The position numbers were made by a program, and so were the translations under genes. Source: Lucinisca nassula (Eukaryota; Mollusca; Bivalvia; Lucinida; Lucinidae). From it: a stretch of DNA of 64,000 nt. Positions within the stretch are counted from its first letter, which is position 1; the number at the start of each line of letters is the position of its first letter. Of this stretch, positions 1-10,368 are shown in pieces. The DNA is taken from assembly GCA_963580285.1 (NCBI GenBank), contig OY757017.1, positions 13,032,538 to 13,096,537 of the forward strand, read 5' to 3'. The notes below the pieces were generated by a model. The model had not been told where the DNA came from, did no database searches, and saw only the letters and a list, made by a program, of their open reading frames with translations.

Positions 1-392
1 CACTGTCCTTTATTCTTCCTTGTCTGTAGATTAATGAGCTCTTTTATGACAAAATATAGAGAAGTGAGTATTTCCTTTGATCTTTCAAGTTTGAAAATCA
101 TATCAGGTAAAATATCATACAAGCAACCTTTTGAGTTATTAAAGAAGAACCGTGACGCGAGGACGCGCTAGCTTATCTTTGTCAGCGTATATTAGCGAGG
201 CCTGCAATAGATGCCCGCGTATTTTTATATTTGTATTTTTATGTACATGTAAACAGTGAAAATTGAAATACCCGATCACCGATGTCTCGTTCACCAGCAC
301 ATTGATTAAAAAACTTTGACGCGAGGGTGAGCTATCTCATCTTAGTCATCTGACGCGGGCACGGATATATCACTTGGACATCACGTGAACAA
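1..392. other. Unassigned left edge
   Basis: I see no coding potential or recognised element here. The stretch carries several GACGCGAGG-like words near 150-330 but no clear tandem order. It ends where the hairpin element begins. Confidence 0.4.
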
Positions 393-645
393 GTCCGTAA
401 AATGAACACCCCCAAATCCCACTTTATATAGAGAAAACGGGGGTTTACGGCGGTAAACAATATTTTTCTAATTTCTGCTCAAAGACATAGGTTGTGGGTA
501 CTCGTTAGAACCGCCTCAATGAAGCGGTTCTAACGAGTACCCACAACCTATGTTTGCAGTATAAATAAGAAAAATATCACAGATTTTCGTCAGAAAAGTA
601 GCCATTTTGGAGATGCAAAAATTGCACTATATCGCACGCGTTTGA
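393..645. mobile_element. Hairpin element, family C (variant ending AATGAACACCCC)
   Basis: A short non-coding element with a central near-perfect palindrome at about 486-552. Two arms of about 33 bp carry the word GTACTCGTTAGAACCGC and its complement, with one mismatch (CCTCA against CTTCA). Around it lie the family's usual flanks, TTTCTTATTTCTGCT-like and AAATAAGAAAAATATCAC, which are also inverted. Similar copies occur at 19.1, 23.1, 24.6, 30.9, 33.0, 43.4, 44.5, 47.3 and 53.0 kb. It resembles a MITE (non-autonomous DNA transposon), but no transposase partner is present in the window. Confidence 0.75.
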
Positions 646-964
646 AGGCAATGATCAGGATTCGATGCAATTATCCTCAGGGAAACAAAACCGTACAAAC
701 ATTGATTGGTTCATTTCATTTTTATATGACATATTTTCTAAATTATCCTAACGTCCTGTCAGTCAGTGCTAGCCAGGTAAAATGCAAATCATAAGATGTT
801 GTTCATTTCACGGCTGACCCGTGTATCAGTCAATCAACACATATCCCAAATGTCAAGACCTAAAATGGAATAATTGCTTGGAAAAATGATTGAGATCAAT
901 CAATGTATATTGCTTGATCCAATTTAAGAATTCTTTGATGAATAGCATTTGATTGTCAAACTAA
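646..964. other. Spacer with short dispersed repeat fragment
   Basis: The first 30 bases (GGCAATGATCAGGATTCGA and following) recur at about 27608 and, more diverged, at 45620. The rest shows nothing recognisable. The 5' LTR and leader expected upstream of the gypsy copy are not visible here. Confidence 0.4.
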
Positions 965-1549
965 CTTGATGTCAGAGAGACTTTATCAAAGACATATTTC
1001 ATAGATGCACTAATTGACTCAGATATACGTTTGCGCATTAAACAGACCAGACCAACGACACTCAATGACGCCATTCGCCAGGCAGTAGAATTGGAAGCTT
1101 TTGTTTAAGTAGAAGAGAAAAACAAAGAGCTAAAAGGCTACTTAAGACCAGTCGATATGGGTGAGGCAAAGGATCAACCGAATGAAAGTGAACTTAAAAC
1201 GCTAGTAAGCCGTCTCGATAATTTGCAAAAGTCAATGAACGAGGTGAAAAAAGAAATGAAAGAACTCAAATCACAGAGCCTCTCACGTGCCACTATTCAC
1301 ACAGAAACAAGGCGAAATTATGCAGATAGGAGCTGCTATGTCTGCGGGTGTCAAGGTCATCTGGGACGAGATTGTCATTACAAAAATCAGTCTGGAAGAG
1401 GTGGCCGAGGCCGAGGCCAAGGCCAGGGCTGGGGCCGAGGCCGTTGACGAGAATATCAAAGAGGAAATGATCAAGGAAGACAGAATGAAATTCGGAATAA
1501 TTCAGAAAGCTCTGGATTATTTGTAAATGCACATATTTGTCGGAAGAAT
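965..1549 (+). pseudogene. gag: gag C-terminal region with CCHC zinc knuckle
   Basis: One reading frame runs through this region with stops at 1106-1108 and 1445-1447. The part before 1106 ends in the peptide RQAVELEAF, typical of the end of the gypsy capsid region. The part after 1157 has a charged, possibly coiled stretch and then one zinc knuckle, C-YV-C-GCQG-H-LGRD-C (CX2CX4HX4C), followed by a Gly/Arg-rich tail. Gag packages element RNA into particles. Because the protease lies in this same frame, gag and protease were probably one polyprotein originally. The N-terminal half of gag is not visible. Confidence 0.8.
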
Positions 1550-1885
1550 GTGAAGTTGCTCGTTGACACTGGAGCAACGTTGACAACATTAAATGACAGT
1601 TTGTATAATTCAGTCAAGAGCTCATTTGGTGGAGAAAATATGTTGACCAGGATTAGAATAGAAATTCTGTCAGCTACAAATGAGCCACTCAATGTTTCTG
1701 GAAAAACGGAAAAGAGCATCCAAATAGGACAAAAAATCTACAATCAAGAGCTTGCCGTCGCAAAAAATGCAATGGATGGAATATTAGGGTTGGATTTCTT
1801 GAACAAATATAAATGCAAAGTAGACATAGTGAACAGAAAGCTTTTGATAGGTAAAAATGAGATTCCAATGATCCCGAGGGTTTAA
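1550..1885 (+). pseudogene. pr: Retroviral-type aspartic protease domain
   Basis: The motif LLVDTGATLTTL contains the Asp-Thr-Gly active site of pepsin-fold retrotransposon proteases. It is followed by GILGLDFLNKYKCKVDI, the conserved second half with the G-I-L-G-L-D-F word. The domain continues the gag frame without an ATG, as expected for part of a polyprotein. It ends at a stop at 1883-1885. Downstream homology-like sequence (about 1888-2075) lies in another frame, so this copy is broken here. Confidence 0.8.
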
Positions 1886-2336
1886 TAGGATGCTATCGAA
1901 TATCAGTAAGTGAAATGTGCAGCACACCGTCTAGATCAGAAATTGTAGTTTTCGGTAATGTTAACATCTCTGAGAAAGACTATATACCAGATGGTTTGAG
2001 CCTGATTGAGCCGGAAGAAAGTTTTAAAAGAACCGATCGGGGTTTGCTAGCAAAAACCTTGGTTGATAATAGTTAAAGAGTTCTATAAAGAATAATGAAT
2101 GTAACTACAGACGTTAAAATCATACACTCTGGTACATTTGTTGCCTCACCGAGTCCAGTAAAAAGGGTAATTTAGTCTGAGGCGTGCTCAAATACGCAAG
2201 GAAAAACTTTAACACCAGCTTTAAATGAGCTTTTAAAGAAAACTAGCAAAACAGTGACAGGGAAACAAAGAAATCTAGTCAAAGGCATAATAATCTGTTT
2301 GCCAGCAATGATTAGGAGCTGGGTAAAACGGGCATT

Positions 2337-3243
2337 GTGAGACACGGTATCAAGACAGACAGCAGGACACTCATCAAACAACCCCTCAGGCGAATACCAG
2401 TTAACATGAGAGAGGAGGTCGACAAGCACATTGATGACATGTTAGAACATGATGTTATTGAGCATTCAGTGAGTCCATGGGCTGCCGGCGTTGTACTAGT
2501 GAAGAAAAAGGATGGAGCAACTAGATTTTGCGTTGCTATCGGCAGTTAAATGAGCGTAGCATCAAAGATGCTTATCCTTTACCTAGAATTGATGAGTCAT
2601 TTGATCATTTGTCTGGGGCCAAGTGGTTCTCGACGCTAGATTTGTGTTTAGGAAATTGGCAGGTAGAACTCGAGCCAGATGATGAACCGAAGACAGCCTT
2701 CGTCACTAAAAGGGGACTATATCAATTCAAGGTCATGCTTTCGGGCTCTGCAACGCTCCAGCCACCTTTAAAAGGCTAGTAGAGACTGTGCTTTCAGGTT
2801 TACAATGGGACATATGTCTCATTCACCTCGATGATATAATTGTTATTGCCAAATCCTTCGAAGAAATGCTGGAAAATTTGGAGAAAGTATTTTTAAGATT
2901 ATCAACAGCAGGTTTAAAACTGAAGGCAAAGAAATGCCATATTTTTGCTGAACAAGTTGAGTTCTTCGGTCACGTAATCTCACCTGAGGGAATAGCTACA
3001 GATCCAAAGAAGATCGAAGTAATATGGGACTGGAAAGACACAAGTCATGTGAGCGAATTGAGATCATTTATGGGTCTCTTTAGTTACCACAGAAGATATA
3101 TTCAGAATGTTGCAGGAATTGTTTAGCCACTCAATAAGCTCACAGAAAAGAAACAGAAATTTATCTGGACCAAAGCGTGTCAGGAAGCGTTTGATACACT
3201 GAAGTCAAAACTCACCCAGAGTCCTATCTTAAGTTATCCAGAT
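2337..3243 (+). pseudogene. rt: Ty3/gypsy reverse transcriptase, frame-broken
   Basis: RT motifs are readable in three successive frames. Residues from 2337 include KHIDDMLEHDVIEHSVSPWA and VLVKKKDG. A second frame from about 2535 holds QLNERSIKDAYPLPRIDESF and the catalytic-Asp region FSTLDLCLGNWQVEL. A third frame from about 2788 has the active-site box as LIHLDDIIV, then FGHVISPEGI and FMGLFSYHRRYI. An in-frame TAG at 3124-3126 separates the last RT segment from the connection to RNase H. The metal-binding Asp pair is kept, but no continuous protein is possible from this copy. Confidence 0.88.
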
Positions 3244-5172
3244 TTGACTGAGCCTTTTACTCTTGACACCGATGCAAGTAATACTGCTATAGGTGCAGTT
3301 CTATCACAGGACATTAATGGACAAGAAAAGGTAGAAGCATACGCAAGCAGAGCTCTCACGAAGTCAGAAAGAAAATATTGCTTTACTAGAAAGGAATTGT
3401 TAGCAGTTGTTAACTTTGTGAAATATTTTCGCCACTATCTATATGGGAAACGTTTCACGGTGCAAACTGATCATAGTTCTTTAAGATGGTTGCTCAATTT
3501 TAAGAATCCTGAAGGGCAGTTAGCAAGGTGGATAGAGGTGTTTACAACATATGATATGAATATCCAGCATCGCCCTGGTACCCAGCACAGAAATGCTGAT
3601 GCGCTCAGCAGGCATAGTTGCGGACAATGCAGGGGAAAGGAGCTTAAAGAAAATGAAACAGTGAGAACTAGTAGACAATGTGAAGAAGTGTTAGACACTG
3701 ACTCGTTAAAAGAGCTTCAGAAGCATGATAAGGACATTTCTACAGTAAGAAACCTGATGGAAAACGGAGTGCAACCTGACAGTGCTGAGATAAGCTCCGT
3801 AAGTTCAACAGTTAAGGGTCTTTGGTCACAAAGACAGAAATTAGTCATAGATAGTGATATGCTGCACAGAAAATGGGACGATGACAAAGGAGTAACACTG
3901 CAGGCCATTGTACCACTTAGTGAACGTCGAAAACTACTGTCTTTTTGCCATGATCATTTAACATCTGGACATTTAGGAGTAAGGAAAACACTCAGTAAAG
4001 TGCGCCAATCTTATTATTGGCCTGGCCTCAAGCAGGACATAAGGCATTATATTGCTGGATGTGAAAAGTGGCAAAAAGGTAAAAAGATCAGGACAAAAAG
4101 AGCCCCAATGCAAATAGTTGGAGTTGGTCGCCCAATGGAGCGTTTAGCCACGGACATCCTTGGAGAACTGCCATTTACAGAGAAAGGCAACAGATACATT
4201 CTTGTTGTCTCAGATTACTTTACTAAATGGACGGAGTGCTTCGCAATTCCCTACATGGAAGCCAGAACAGCAGCAGATGCCATTGTGAGGGAGGTAGTAA
4301 CAAGGTTTGGAGTTCCATCAATGATTCACTCGGACCAAGGTAGGCAGTTCGAGGGACAGCTGTTTACAGAGATGTGCAAGATGATAAACATCAAGCAAAC
4401 GCGAACAACGCCATACCACCCACAGTCAGACGGAATGGTTGAGCGATTCAACAGAACGTTGGTAAGAATGCTCAAAACCTATGTAAATGAGCATCAGTCT
4501 GATTGGGATGATTACCTACCACACTTTACTATGGCATACAGATCGGTGGAACATGAGACAACAGGATGTAGTCCCAATTTTCTTATGTTAGAAAGAGAAG
4601 TGCAGACACCTCTGGACATAATGTATGAAATGCCAGCAAGTGTTAAAAGCACCCCTGCAAACAGATGGGCTTGGGAATTAAAGAAGAAAATGGAAGCTGC
4701 ACACAGACTAGTAAGAGAGAATATCACTGGAGCAATTATAAGACAAAAATCGCTGCATGATAGAAATGTCAGCTGGGAAAGGTTTAACAATGGGGATGAA
4801 GTGTATGTATATTTCCCGAGGCATATGCCGGGACAGTCTCCAAAATTCACGAATTATTGGCGAGGACCTTTGAAAGTCATGAAAAAGATTACAGATGTTA
4901 CATATGAAGTTCTGTGTGGGCATAAGGGAAAACCTCAAACAATTCATGTAGATCGCATGAAAGGGCGTAAGCCACAACGTTTACAATTTGAAACCCGTGC
5001 TAGAGACTCAAATGCTCCCTCGCAAAATAGAAATAATGAGGTGGTCATAGATATTGGAGATGCAGAAGAGGCAGAATTAACTCAGACTGTAGAGGATGAA
5101 AATATGGCTCAAAGCTCGCGGAGGACACGAAGACCTCCAGAGTGGATGTCAGATTATATAACCAAATTCTAA
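3244..5172 (+). CDS. pol: Polyprotein C-terminus: RNase H and integrase
   Basis: This is an open frame of 642 codons. RNase H covers roughly residues 5-125, with LDTDAS, RKELLAVV, VQTDHSSL and NADALSR. The integrase zinc domain starts near residue 236 (HDH...GHLG). The catalytic triad is D304, D364 and E400, with 35 residues between the last two, as expected for this family. A C-terminal GPL-type module follows (YWRGPLKVMKKI). One zinc ligand is changed: the second Cys of the HHCC motif is Trp at codon 4069-4071 (CEKW). RNase H removes the RNA strand and integrase inserts element DNA. The first codon is not a true start, because the frame continues from the broken RT upstream. Confidence 0.9.
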   Translation: MTEPFTLDTDASNTAIGAVLSQDINGQEKVEAYASRALTKSERKYCFTRKELLAVVNFVKYFRHYLYGKRFTVQTDHSSLRWLLNFKNPEGQLARWIEVFTTYDMNIQHRPGTQHRNADALSRHSCGQCRGKELKENETVRTSRQCEEVLDTDSLKELQKHDKDISTVRNLMENGVQPDSAEISSVSSTVKGLWSQRQKLVIDSDMLHRKWDDDKGVTLQAIVPLSERRKLLSFCHDHLTSGHLGVRKTLSKVRQSYYWPGLKQDIRHYIAGCEKWQKGKKIRTKRAPMQIVGVGRPMERLATDILGELPFTEKGNRYILVVSDYFTKWTECFAIPYMEARTAADAIVREVVTRFGVPSMIHSDQGRQFEGQLFTEMCKMINIKQTRTTPYHPQSDGMVERFNRTLVRMLKTYVNEHQSDWDDYLPHFTMAYRSVEHETTGCSPNFLMLEREVQTPLDIMYEMPASVKSTPANRWAWELKKKMEAAHRLVRENITGAIIRQKSLHDRNVSWERFNNGDEVYVYFPRHMPGQSPKFTNYWRGPLKVMKKITDVTYEVLCGHKGKPQTIHVDRMKGRKPQRLQFETRARDSNAPSQNRNNEVVIDIGDAEEAELTQTVEDENMAQSSRRTRRPPEWMSDYITKF

Positions 5173-5680
5173 ATTTCAGGTAAATTCTGAGTCTTGATTG
5201 AGTCTCATAATATTTTTATTTATACTTTTAGACAAGTTATGCCGCCCAACACAATTTATTGATATAACACTTGAGGTCAAAGTAAAGTAAGTTTGGAATT
5301 AACAGTATACAGACATGAGCCGGTTATAAAGTATACGATCTTTATACCTGTATTTTCTTTAAATGTTCAATGTAAAGGAAAGAAACCTGAGAAAAACATT
5401 TATTCTATATTTTATATCCTGTAAATTATCATGCAGGGACGCATGAGATTCGAGGTGTGGGTAATGTGACAAAACAGTCATCCACATAGCCCCATTACAG
5501 TATATTCCATTGTTCAAGCTTAATCACAAAAACGGATTGAAAATGTCTAAAGCACATCCAATCAAATTTCCCAGAAAGGAACCAATCGGTAATCACCTTA
5601 TAGTTTTTATTATCCAATCAATATAACGTTTAGAATAACCAATCTGATATTAATCCTAGGTATATAAGGGGTATTTCACA
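5173..5680. other. Spacer between two retrotransposons
   Basis: This AT-rich stretch should hold the 3' end of the gypsy copy and the 5' end of the non-LTR element. I could not identify an LTR terminus or a polypurine tract. The boundary between the two elements is not visible. Confidence 0.35.
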
Positions 5681-6397
5681 GTTATTAAGTCAGAATCTTA
5701 TCCAGTTTACCCCTGCGAAATACCCTATCTAAGATGCAATAATTGCCAGGAACATGGGCATAGTATAAACACCTGTCCTGGTAACCCCGTTAAGTGTCCT
5801 TTGTGCGCTGGAAATCATAATTACAGCCAGTGCACGCATAAAACTGAATCGCGATTAAGGAAATGTAGCAATTGCTACGGTCAACATGGAGCGGCATCCA
5901 AATCTTGCCCCTTCTTCTTGGAACAGAAATATGCCATTGATAGGAAAAATAACATAACTTACATAGAATGGGCAAAAAGAAGGAAAGATCCAACAACACA
6001 CAGGACCGATAAAAAACTAGCCCCCCCCCCCCCTCATGATGATCAAACCCCCTCCCTTTTTAATTTAGAAACGGACTTTCCGAAAATAAATAAAACTAAA
6101 AATGTCGAACAACCAGCAACCGGACCTGACATGACGAAAACCATCAAACTACAAGAATTAAAACACATATTAACAGACATCTTACACACAAACACATCCA
6201 ATATGAGTAAAAAGCAGAAAGAAAGTGTAGTATCAAACATCATAGAGAAGCATGTGGATGAAAGAGATAACACTCCCCCCCCCTCATACAGACCCATAAC
6301 CTGCCCCCAGCTCCCTTTAAACCAAATGTACCGAGGTATGCTCCTCAAAATACAGGAACTGCCTCATCCAACCAAGTTAGAAGGCCCGATCCTATAA
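5681..6397 (+). pseudogene. ORF1 C-terminal fragment with CCHC knuckles
   Basis: The frame is open from at least 5681, and the first ATG is 5801. Three Cys/His clusters lie in order: C-NN-C-QEHG-H-SINT-C from 5735, C-PL-C-AGN-H-NYSQ-C from 5795, and C-SN-C-YGQ-H-GAASKS-C at about 5864. This is the array typical of gag-like ORF1 proteins of Jockey/I/R1 elements, which bind element RNA. The first knuckle lies upstream of the ATG at 5801, so that ATG is not the true start. Runs of C near 6020 and 6277 are likely slip points. The frame stops at 6397, and the same frame reopens from 6404 to 6592, overlapping ORF2. Confidence 0.75.
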
Positions 6398-6518
6398 ATA
6401 CAAATGCCAACACAATTGTTGCCCAGCAAAAAACCAGACCACCAAATAACTCCTTACCTAAGGCAACGTACCATAGTAACAATATTTATACGTTACTATC
6501 ACAAGAGACCTCCGGTAG

Positions 6519-9437
6519 ACACTAATACCCCCGCCATTGCCCTACGACTACAGCAACGGCTTCACACACGCGGCTGTAACAACAACTTCTGACCTTGAAT
6601 TGGTACAATGGAACATCCGTAACATGGGCAATATTTCCGAACTTAGGTCACAACTGGAAGATAAAAAACTTAAGCCCCATCTACTTTGCCTACAAGAAAC
6701 GTGGTTGAAAAATAAAATACCCCACATACCCAATTATAAAGTCGCCTCCTTCAAACATAGAATAGACAGAGGAGGCGGAGTCCTAACATATATTAGAAAC
6801 GATGTACCTTTCACAAACTTAGACCTTAAAATTGAGCAACCCAACCTTGAATACCGTGCCACCACCATATATTTAGAAAAAGACAAAATAACTATACTTA
6901 ATTGCTATGACCCTCCTCAAAGCGAATCCACAGCTGATGAATATCAAAAGGTCCTTGACCTTATCCCTACCAAAAATTTCATCCTTGTAGGCGACCTTAA
7001 TGCCCATGACTCCTTATGGAGCTCCAAATCAAACACAAAGGGAAAAACTTTACTTGACCTCGTCATAAATAACTGCCTTATTATACTCAATGAGAATGAT
7101 GAAGCCACGATGGCCGAATACACTACATCGCCTGACCTGTCAATAGCCACTCCAGCCCTGAGCATAGGTACAATCTGGGAAACCATGGGCAACACTTGTG
7201 GAAGCGATCACCTCCCCATCTACCTCCGATTTCTTTCAAAATTCAATGCACTGGGGACAGCCCACAATCCAAAATGGAACTTACAAAGAGCTGATTGGGA
7301 AAAGTTCAAAATTCTGTGCGCAGAAACATTAAAAATAAACGAAAACAATCCAACACAGGAAATAGCAACAGACTTTGTAGAATCCCTCCAACAAATTTGT
7401 CAGAAAACTATTCCTAAAACAAAACCAAAAGTAAAATCGCTCCGACCGCCCTGGTGGGATCAGGAAATTACTATAGCTATCAAAAAACATGAACAAGCTA
7501 GAAAGAAATACCTTAAAAATAAAAATCCAGAACAAAAACGAAACTATAACAGGTTAAAAAATGAAGCAAGAGACATTAAAAGGGACAAACAGATTAATTC
7601 ATGGCGTGACTTTGTATCTAAACTAGACCATAAGGCAAACTCCAAAACAGTATGGAATATGATTAACCGCTTCCGGGGCAAACCTACTGACCATATTACC
7701 TGCCTAGAGATAAACAAAACAATCATTACCGATGAAAAGGAAAAAGCTAATGCTCTAGCACAACATTATGACAACATGTCGAAATCGTCAAATCATATGC
7801 CCAAATTCCAAGCTGTTAAAATAATTATGGAAGATAGGGGACTTGGTCACATCCCGGAACCCCAGGCAACAGAAAATAACTCGGACTTAAACCGACCCTT
7901 CACATTTTTTGAACTGGGAACTGCACTATCATCCAAAAAGGAATCAACACCAGGAGCGGACACAATCCATTATGAAATGCTCAAACAACTACCCGATAAC
8001 TCCAAAATGGAACTATTGAAACTTATGAATATCTCCTATCAAAGAGGAGAACTCCCACCTGAATGGAAACTTGCCACCATCATACCTATTATGAAACCAA
8101 ATAAAAATAAACTGGAACCAGGGTCATACAGACCTATATCACTTACATCGTGTATCTGTAAAACAATGGAAACCATGATTGCTAAACGATTGACGGCCCA
8201 TTTAGAAAACAAAGGGCACCTGGCTGACACTCAATCCGGTTTCAGACCCAACAGATCTACCACTGATCAACTAACCAGATTAGACTCTGAGATAAATATG
8301 GCCTTTATGGAAAATAAGATAGTAGCTGCCGTCTATCTAGACCTGGAAAAAGCCTTTGACCTCATGTGGTCAACAGGAACCATCTGTAAACTGAAACAAT
8401 TTGGCATAAACGGAAACATGCTCAAATGGATACACAATTTCCTCCACAATCGAAAAATTCAAGTAAGGGTGGGACAAGAAACATCAAATCAGCACAAATT
8501 AGAAAATGGCTGTCCCCAGGGCAGTGTTATTAGTCCCATTCTCTTCAATATAATCATGGTTTCACTAAAAGAGAATATCGACCCTGAAGAAAGACTGCAG
8601 CTGTCGCAATTTGCAGACGATAGCGCAATATGGAGAAAACATTATTCACCCAGTTGCGCCGTAGATGCCCTTCAAAAAGCACTCAAAAAAATCGAATTTT
8701 GGGCTGAGGCGTGGGGGTTTAAGGTGTCCAACACTAAAACTAAAGCCATCCTTTTTAGACGTAAGAAAAATATCGACACCTCCAAATTCGATCTCAAACT
8801 TTTTGGCAAAAAACTTGAATTTGTGGACAATGTAAACTTTCTAGGGATGATCCTTGATAAAGCACTCAGATGGGATGAGCACATAAAACAGCTCATCCAG
8901 AAATGTAAGAAGGACCTAAACATTCTTCGTTTGGTCACGGGAACAACTTTTGGTGCTGATAAGAATACCCTTATCAACCTATACAAAGCCCTCATCCTAA
9001 GTAAACTAGATTATGGCGCACAAGCCTATAACTCTGCCTCACAAGCCCAACTTAAAAAGCTCGACACAGTACAAAACCAAGCCCTCCGCATTGCAACAAG
9101 GGCATTTATATCCACCCCGATTAATGCACTCGAAGTAGAATGTGGCATAAAACCACTCCATTTAAGAAGAGAGGAATTAATCCTAAAATATTGGGCACGT
9201 TCCTCGCCTTTGGGTAAAAATCTGCCTGTAAATGACCTCATTGGGGAACATGGGTGCCAAACTACTAAAAAGGCACACCAATACCGACCATACTCCGTTA
9301 CAGTTCAGAAGCTCATAGCTGAGCTGAACATACCTAAGGATATCGAACCACCCCATTATAGAAACAAGTGTGACTTAAAGCACAACCCCCCCTCCAGTGC
9401 AATCAAGGACATCATTGGGAAAAAAAGGCAAAAATGA
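6519..9437 (+). CDS. ORF2: endonuclease and reverse transcriptase
   Basis: The endonuclease domain runs from about 6600 to 7240, with motifs LVQWNIRNM, LCLQETW, FILVGDLNAHDSLW and GSDHLPI, which supply the catalytic Glu, Asp, Asn and His. RT covers roughly 7950-8900, with SYRPISLTS, DTQSGFRPNRSTT, AVYLDLEKAFDLMW, NGCPQGSVISPILF and the active site FADD at 8609-8620. The protein nicks target DNA and copies element RNA onto the nick. No in-frame ATG lies between the upstream TAG at 6516-6518 and the endonuclease, so initiation is unclear (reinitiation, a lost ATG or a shift from ORF1). The frame ends at 9437 only because of a run of seven A at 9420-9426. Confidence 0.9.
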   Translation, partial: TLIPPPLPYDYSNGFTHAAVTTTSDLELVQWNIRNMGNISELRSQLEDKKLKPHLLCLQETWLKNKIPHIPNYKVASFKHRIDRGGGVLTYIRNDVPFTNLDLKIEQPNLEYRATTIYLEKDKITILNCYDPPQSESTADEYQKVLDLIPTKNFILVGDLNAHDSLWSSKSNTKGKTLLDLVINNCLIILNENDEATMAEYTTSPDLSIATPALSIGTIWETMGNTCGSDHLPIYLRFLSKFNALGTAHNPKWNLQRADWEKFKILCAETLKINENNPTQEIATDFVESLQQICQKTIPKTKPKVKSLRPPWWDQEITIAIKKHEQARKKYLKNKNPEQKRNYNRLKNEARDIKRDKQINSWRDFVSKLDHKANSKTVWNMINRFRGKPTDHITCLEINKTIITDEKEKANALAQHYDNMSKSSNHMPKFQAVKIIMEDRGLGHIPEPQATENNSDLNRPFTFFELGTALSSKKESTPGADTIHYEMLKQLPDNSKMELLKLMNISYQRGELPPEWKLATIIPIMKPNKNKLEPGSYRPISLTSCICKTMETMIAKRLTAHLENKGHLADTQSGFRPNRSTTDQLTRLDSEINMAFMENKIVAAVYLDLEKAFDLMWSTGTICKLKQFGINGNMLKWIHNFLHNRKIQVRVGQETSNQHKLENGCPQGSVISPILFNIIMVSLKENIDPEERLQLSQFADDSAIWRKHYSPSCAVDALQKALKKIEFWAEAWGFKVSNTKTKAILFRRKKNIDTSKFDLKLFGKKLEFVDNVNFLGMILDKALRWDEHIKQLIQKCKKDLNILRLVTGTTFGADKNTLINLYKALILSKLDYGAQAYNSASQAQLKKLDTVQNQALRIATRAFISTPINALEVECGIKPLHLRREELILKYWARSSPLGKNLPVNDLIGEHGCQTTKKAHQYRPYSVTVQKLIAELNIPKDIEPPHYRNKCDLKHNPPSSAIKDIIGKKRQK

Positions 9438-10368
9438 CATAACATTTATGAAACAAACTAGTATAAACTATATAGAAAAAAAACATAGGGGTAGATTACA
9501 GATATATACAGATGGCAGCAAAGATATTGTAAAACAAACAGCAGGAGCAGCAGTTTCGGTCCCTGATGAAAACGTGAATATCGAACTCAAAACCAATCCG
9601 AGCCTGTCTATATTTACTATTGAACTGATAGCAATAGAACATGCCATTAAATGGATCATCGATAATAACATCCCGGAGGCAGTCATACTTACAGACTCCC
9701 TCAGCTCAATACAAGCCCTCCAATCTGGCCAATCAAAAACAAGACCAGATAAAATAAACAAAATACTTCTACTCTTAGACTCAGCCAAAGACAAAGGCAA
9801 CAATATCTACCTGGAATGGATTCCTTCCCATGTAGATATCCCAGGTAATGAAATGGCAGACTCAAGTGCCAAATCAGCAATGACAAACGGTAAAAACGAT
9901 CAGACCTTACCGACCAAAACAGAAATATACCCTGCAATTAACCAGGCCATTATGACAAAATGGCAAAAATTATGGGACAACCCACAAAGTAAAGGTCGCT
10001 TCTACCATAGACTGGAACCTAAGGTTAAAAATACTACTACCCATTACAGCGATAACCGAAAACATGACGCAGTTTACACACGTTTGCGTCTAAACCATAG
10101 TAAACTAGGGACCCATTGTGTATTTAATCAAAACCACATCAAATGTAATAGATGTGATAAAGATGAACAAAATAACATCAAATATATTCTTTTTCACTGT
10201 GAGGGAAATATAGAACCCAGACAGGAATTAAAAGTTGCACTGTTTATATTGGGATACAACACTTTTGATGAACAAGACCTACTTAACCCCCCACGAAACA
10301 TTAGGCCTCAGATAGTTGAGGCAATCATTACATTTTTGAAAGACACTGAGTTATTCGATAAAATATAG
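9397..10368 (+). CDS. ORF2 C-terminus: RNase H domain, +1 frame
   Basis: It continues ORF2 in the next frame after the A-run at 9420-9426; the upstream frame ends at 9437. The RNase H residues are all present: IYTDGSK (D), FTIELIAIEHAI (E), VILTDSLSSI (D) and PGNEMADSSAK (D), with the PSHVD word before the last. Near the end a CNRC...LFHC cluster resembles the C-terminal zinc motif of the I superfamily, with Tyr at the usual first His. The simplest reading is a one-base insertion in the A-run, either a real mutation or a sequencing error, and not a separate gene. Confidence 0.88.
   Translation: MQSRTSLGKKGKNDITFMKQTSINYIEKKHRGRLQIYTDGSKDIVKQTAGAAVSVPDENVNIELKTNPSLSIFTIELIAIEHAIKWIIDNNIPEAVILTDSLSSIQALQSGQSKTRPDKINKILLLLDSAKDKGNNIYLEWIPSHVDIPGNEMADSSAKSAMTNGKNDQTLPTKTEIYPAINQAIMTKWQKLWDNPQSKGRFYHRLEPKVKNTTTHYSDNRKHDAVYTRLRLNHSKLGTHCVFNQNHIKCNRCDKDEQNNIKYILFHCEGNIEPRQELKVALFILGYNTFDEQDLLNPPRNIRPQIVEAIITFLKDTELFDKI

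Larger units (their letters stand above)
965..5172 (+). mobile_element. Decayed Ty3/gypsy LTR retrotransposon, internal region
   Basis: The reading order is gag, protease, RT, RNase H, integrase, which is the standard Ty3/gypsy arrangement. Coding is interrupted by in-frame stops at 1106-1108, 1445-1447 and 3124-3126 and by frame changes between protease and RT, near 2535 and near 2750. From 3244 to 5172 the frame is intact. I found no pair of LTRs in the flanks (1-965 or 5173-5700), so the copy is probably truncated at both ends or its LTRs are too diverged to see. A non-LTR element follows about 500 bp downstream on the same strand. Confidence 0.9.

Noticed and set aside
1..5172. LTRs for the first gypsy copy
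   Set aside because: I compared both flanks by eye and found no long direct repeat, so no LTR is claimed.
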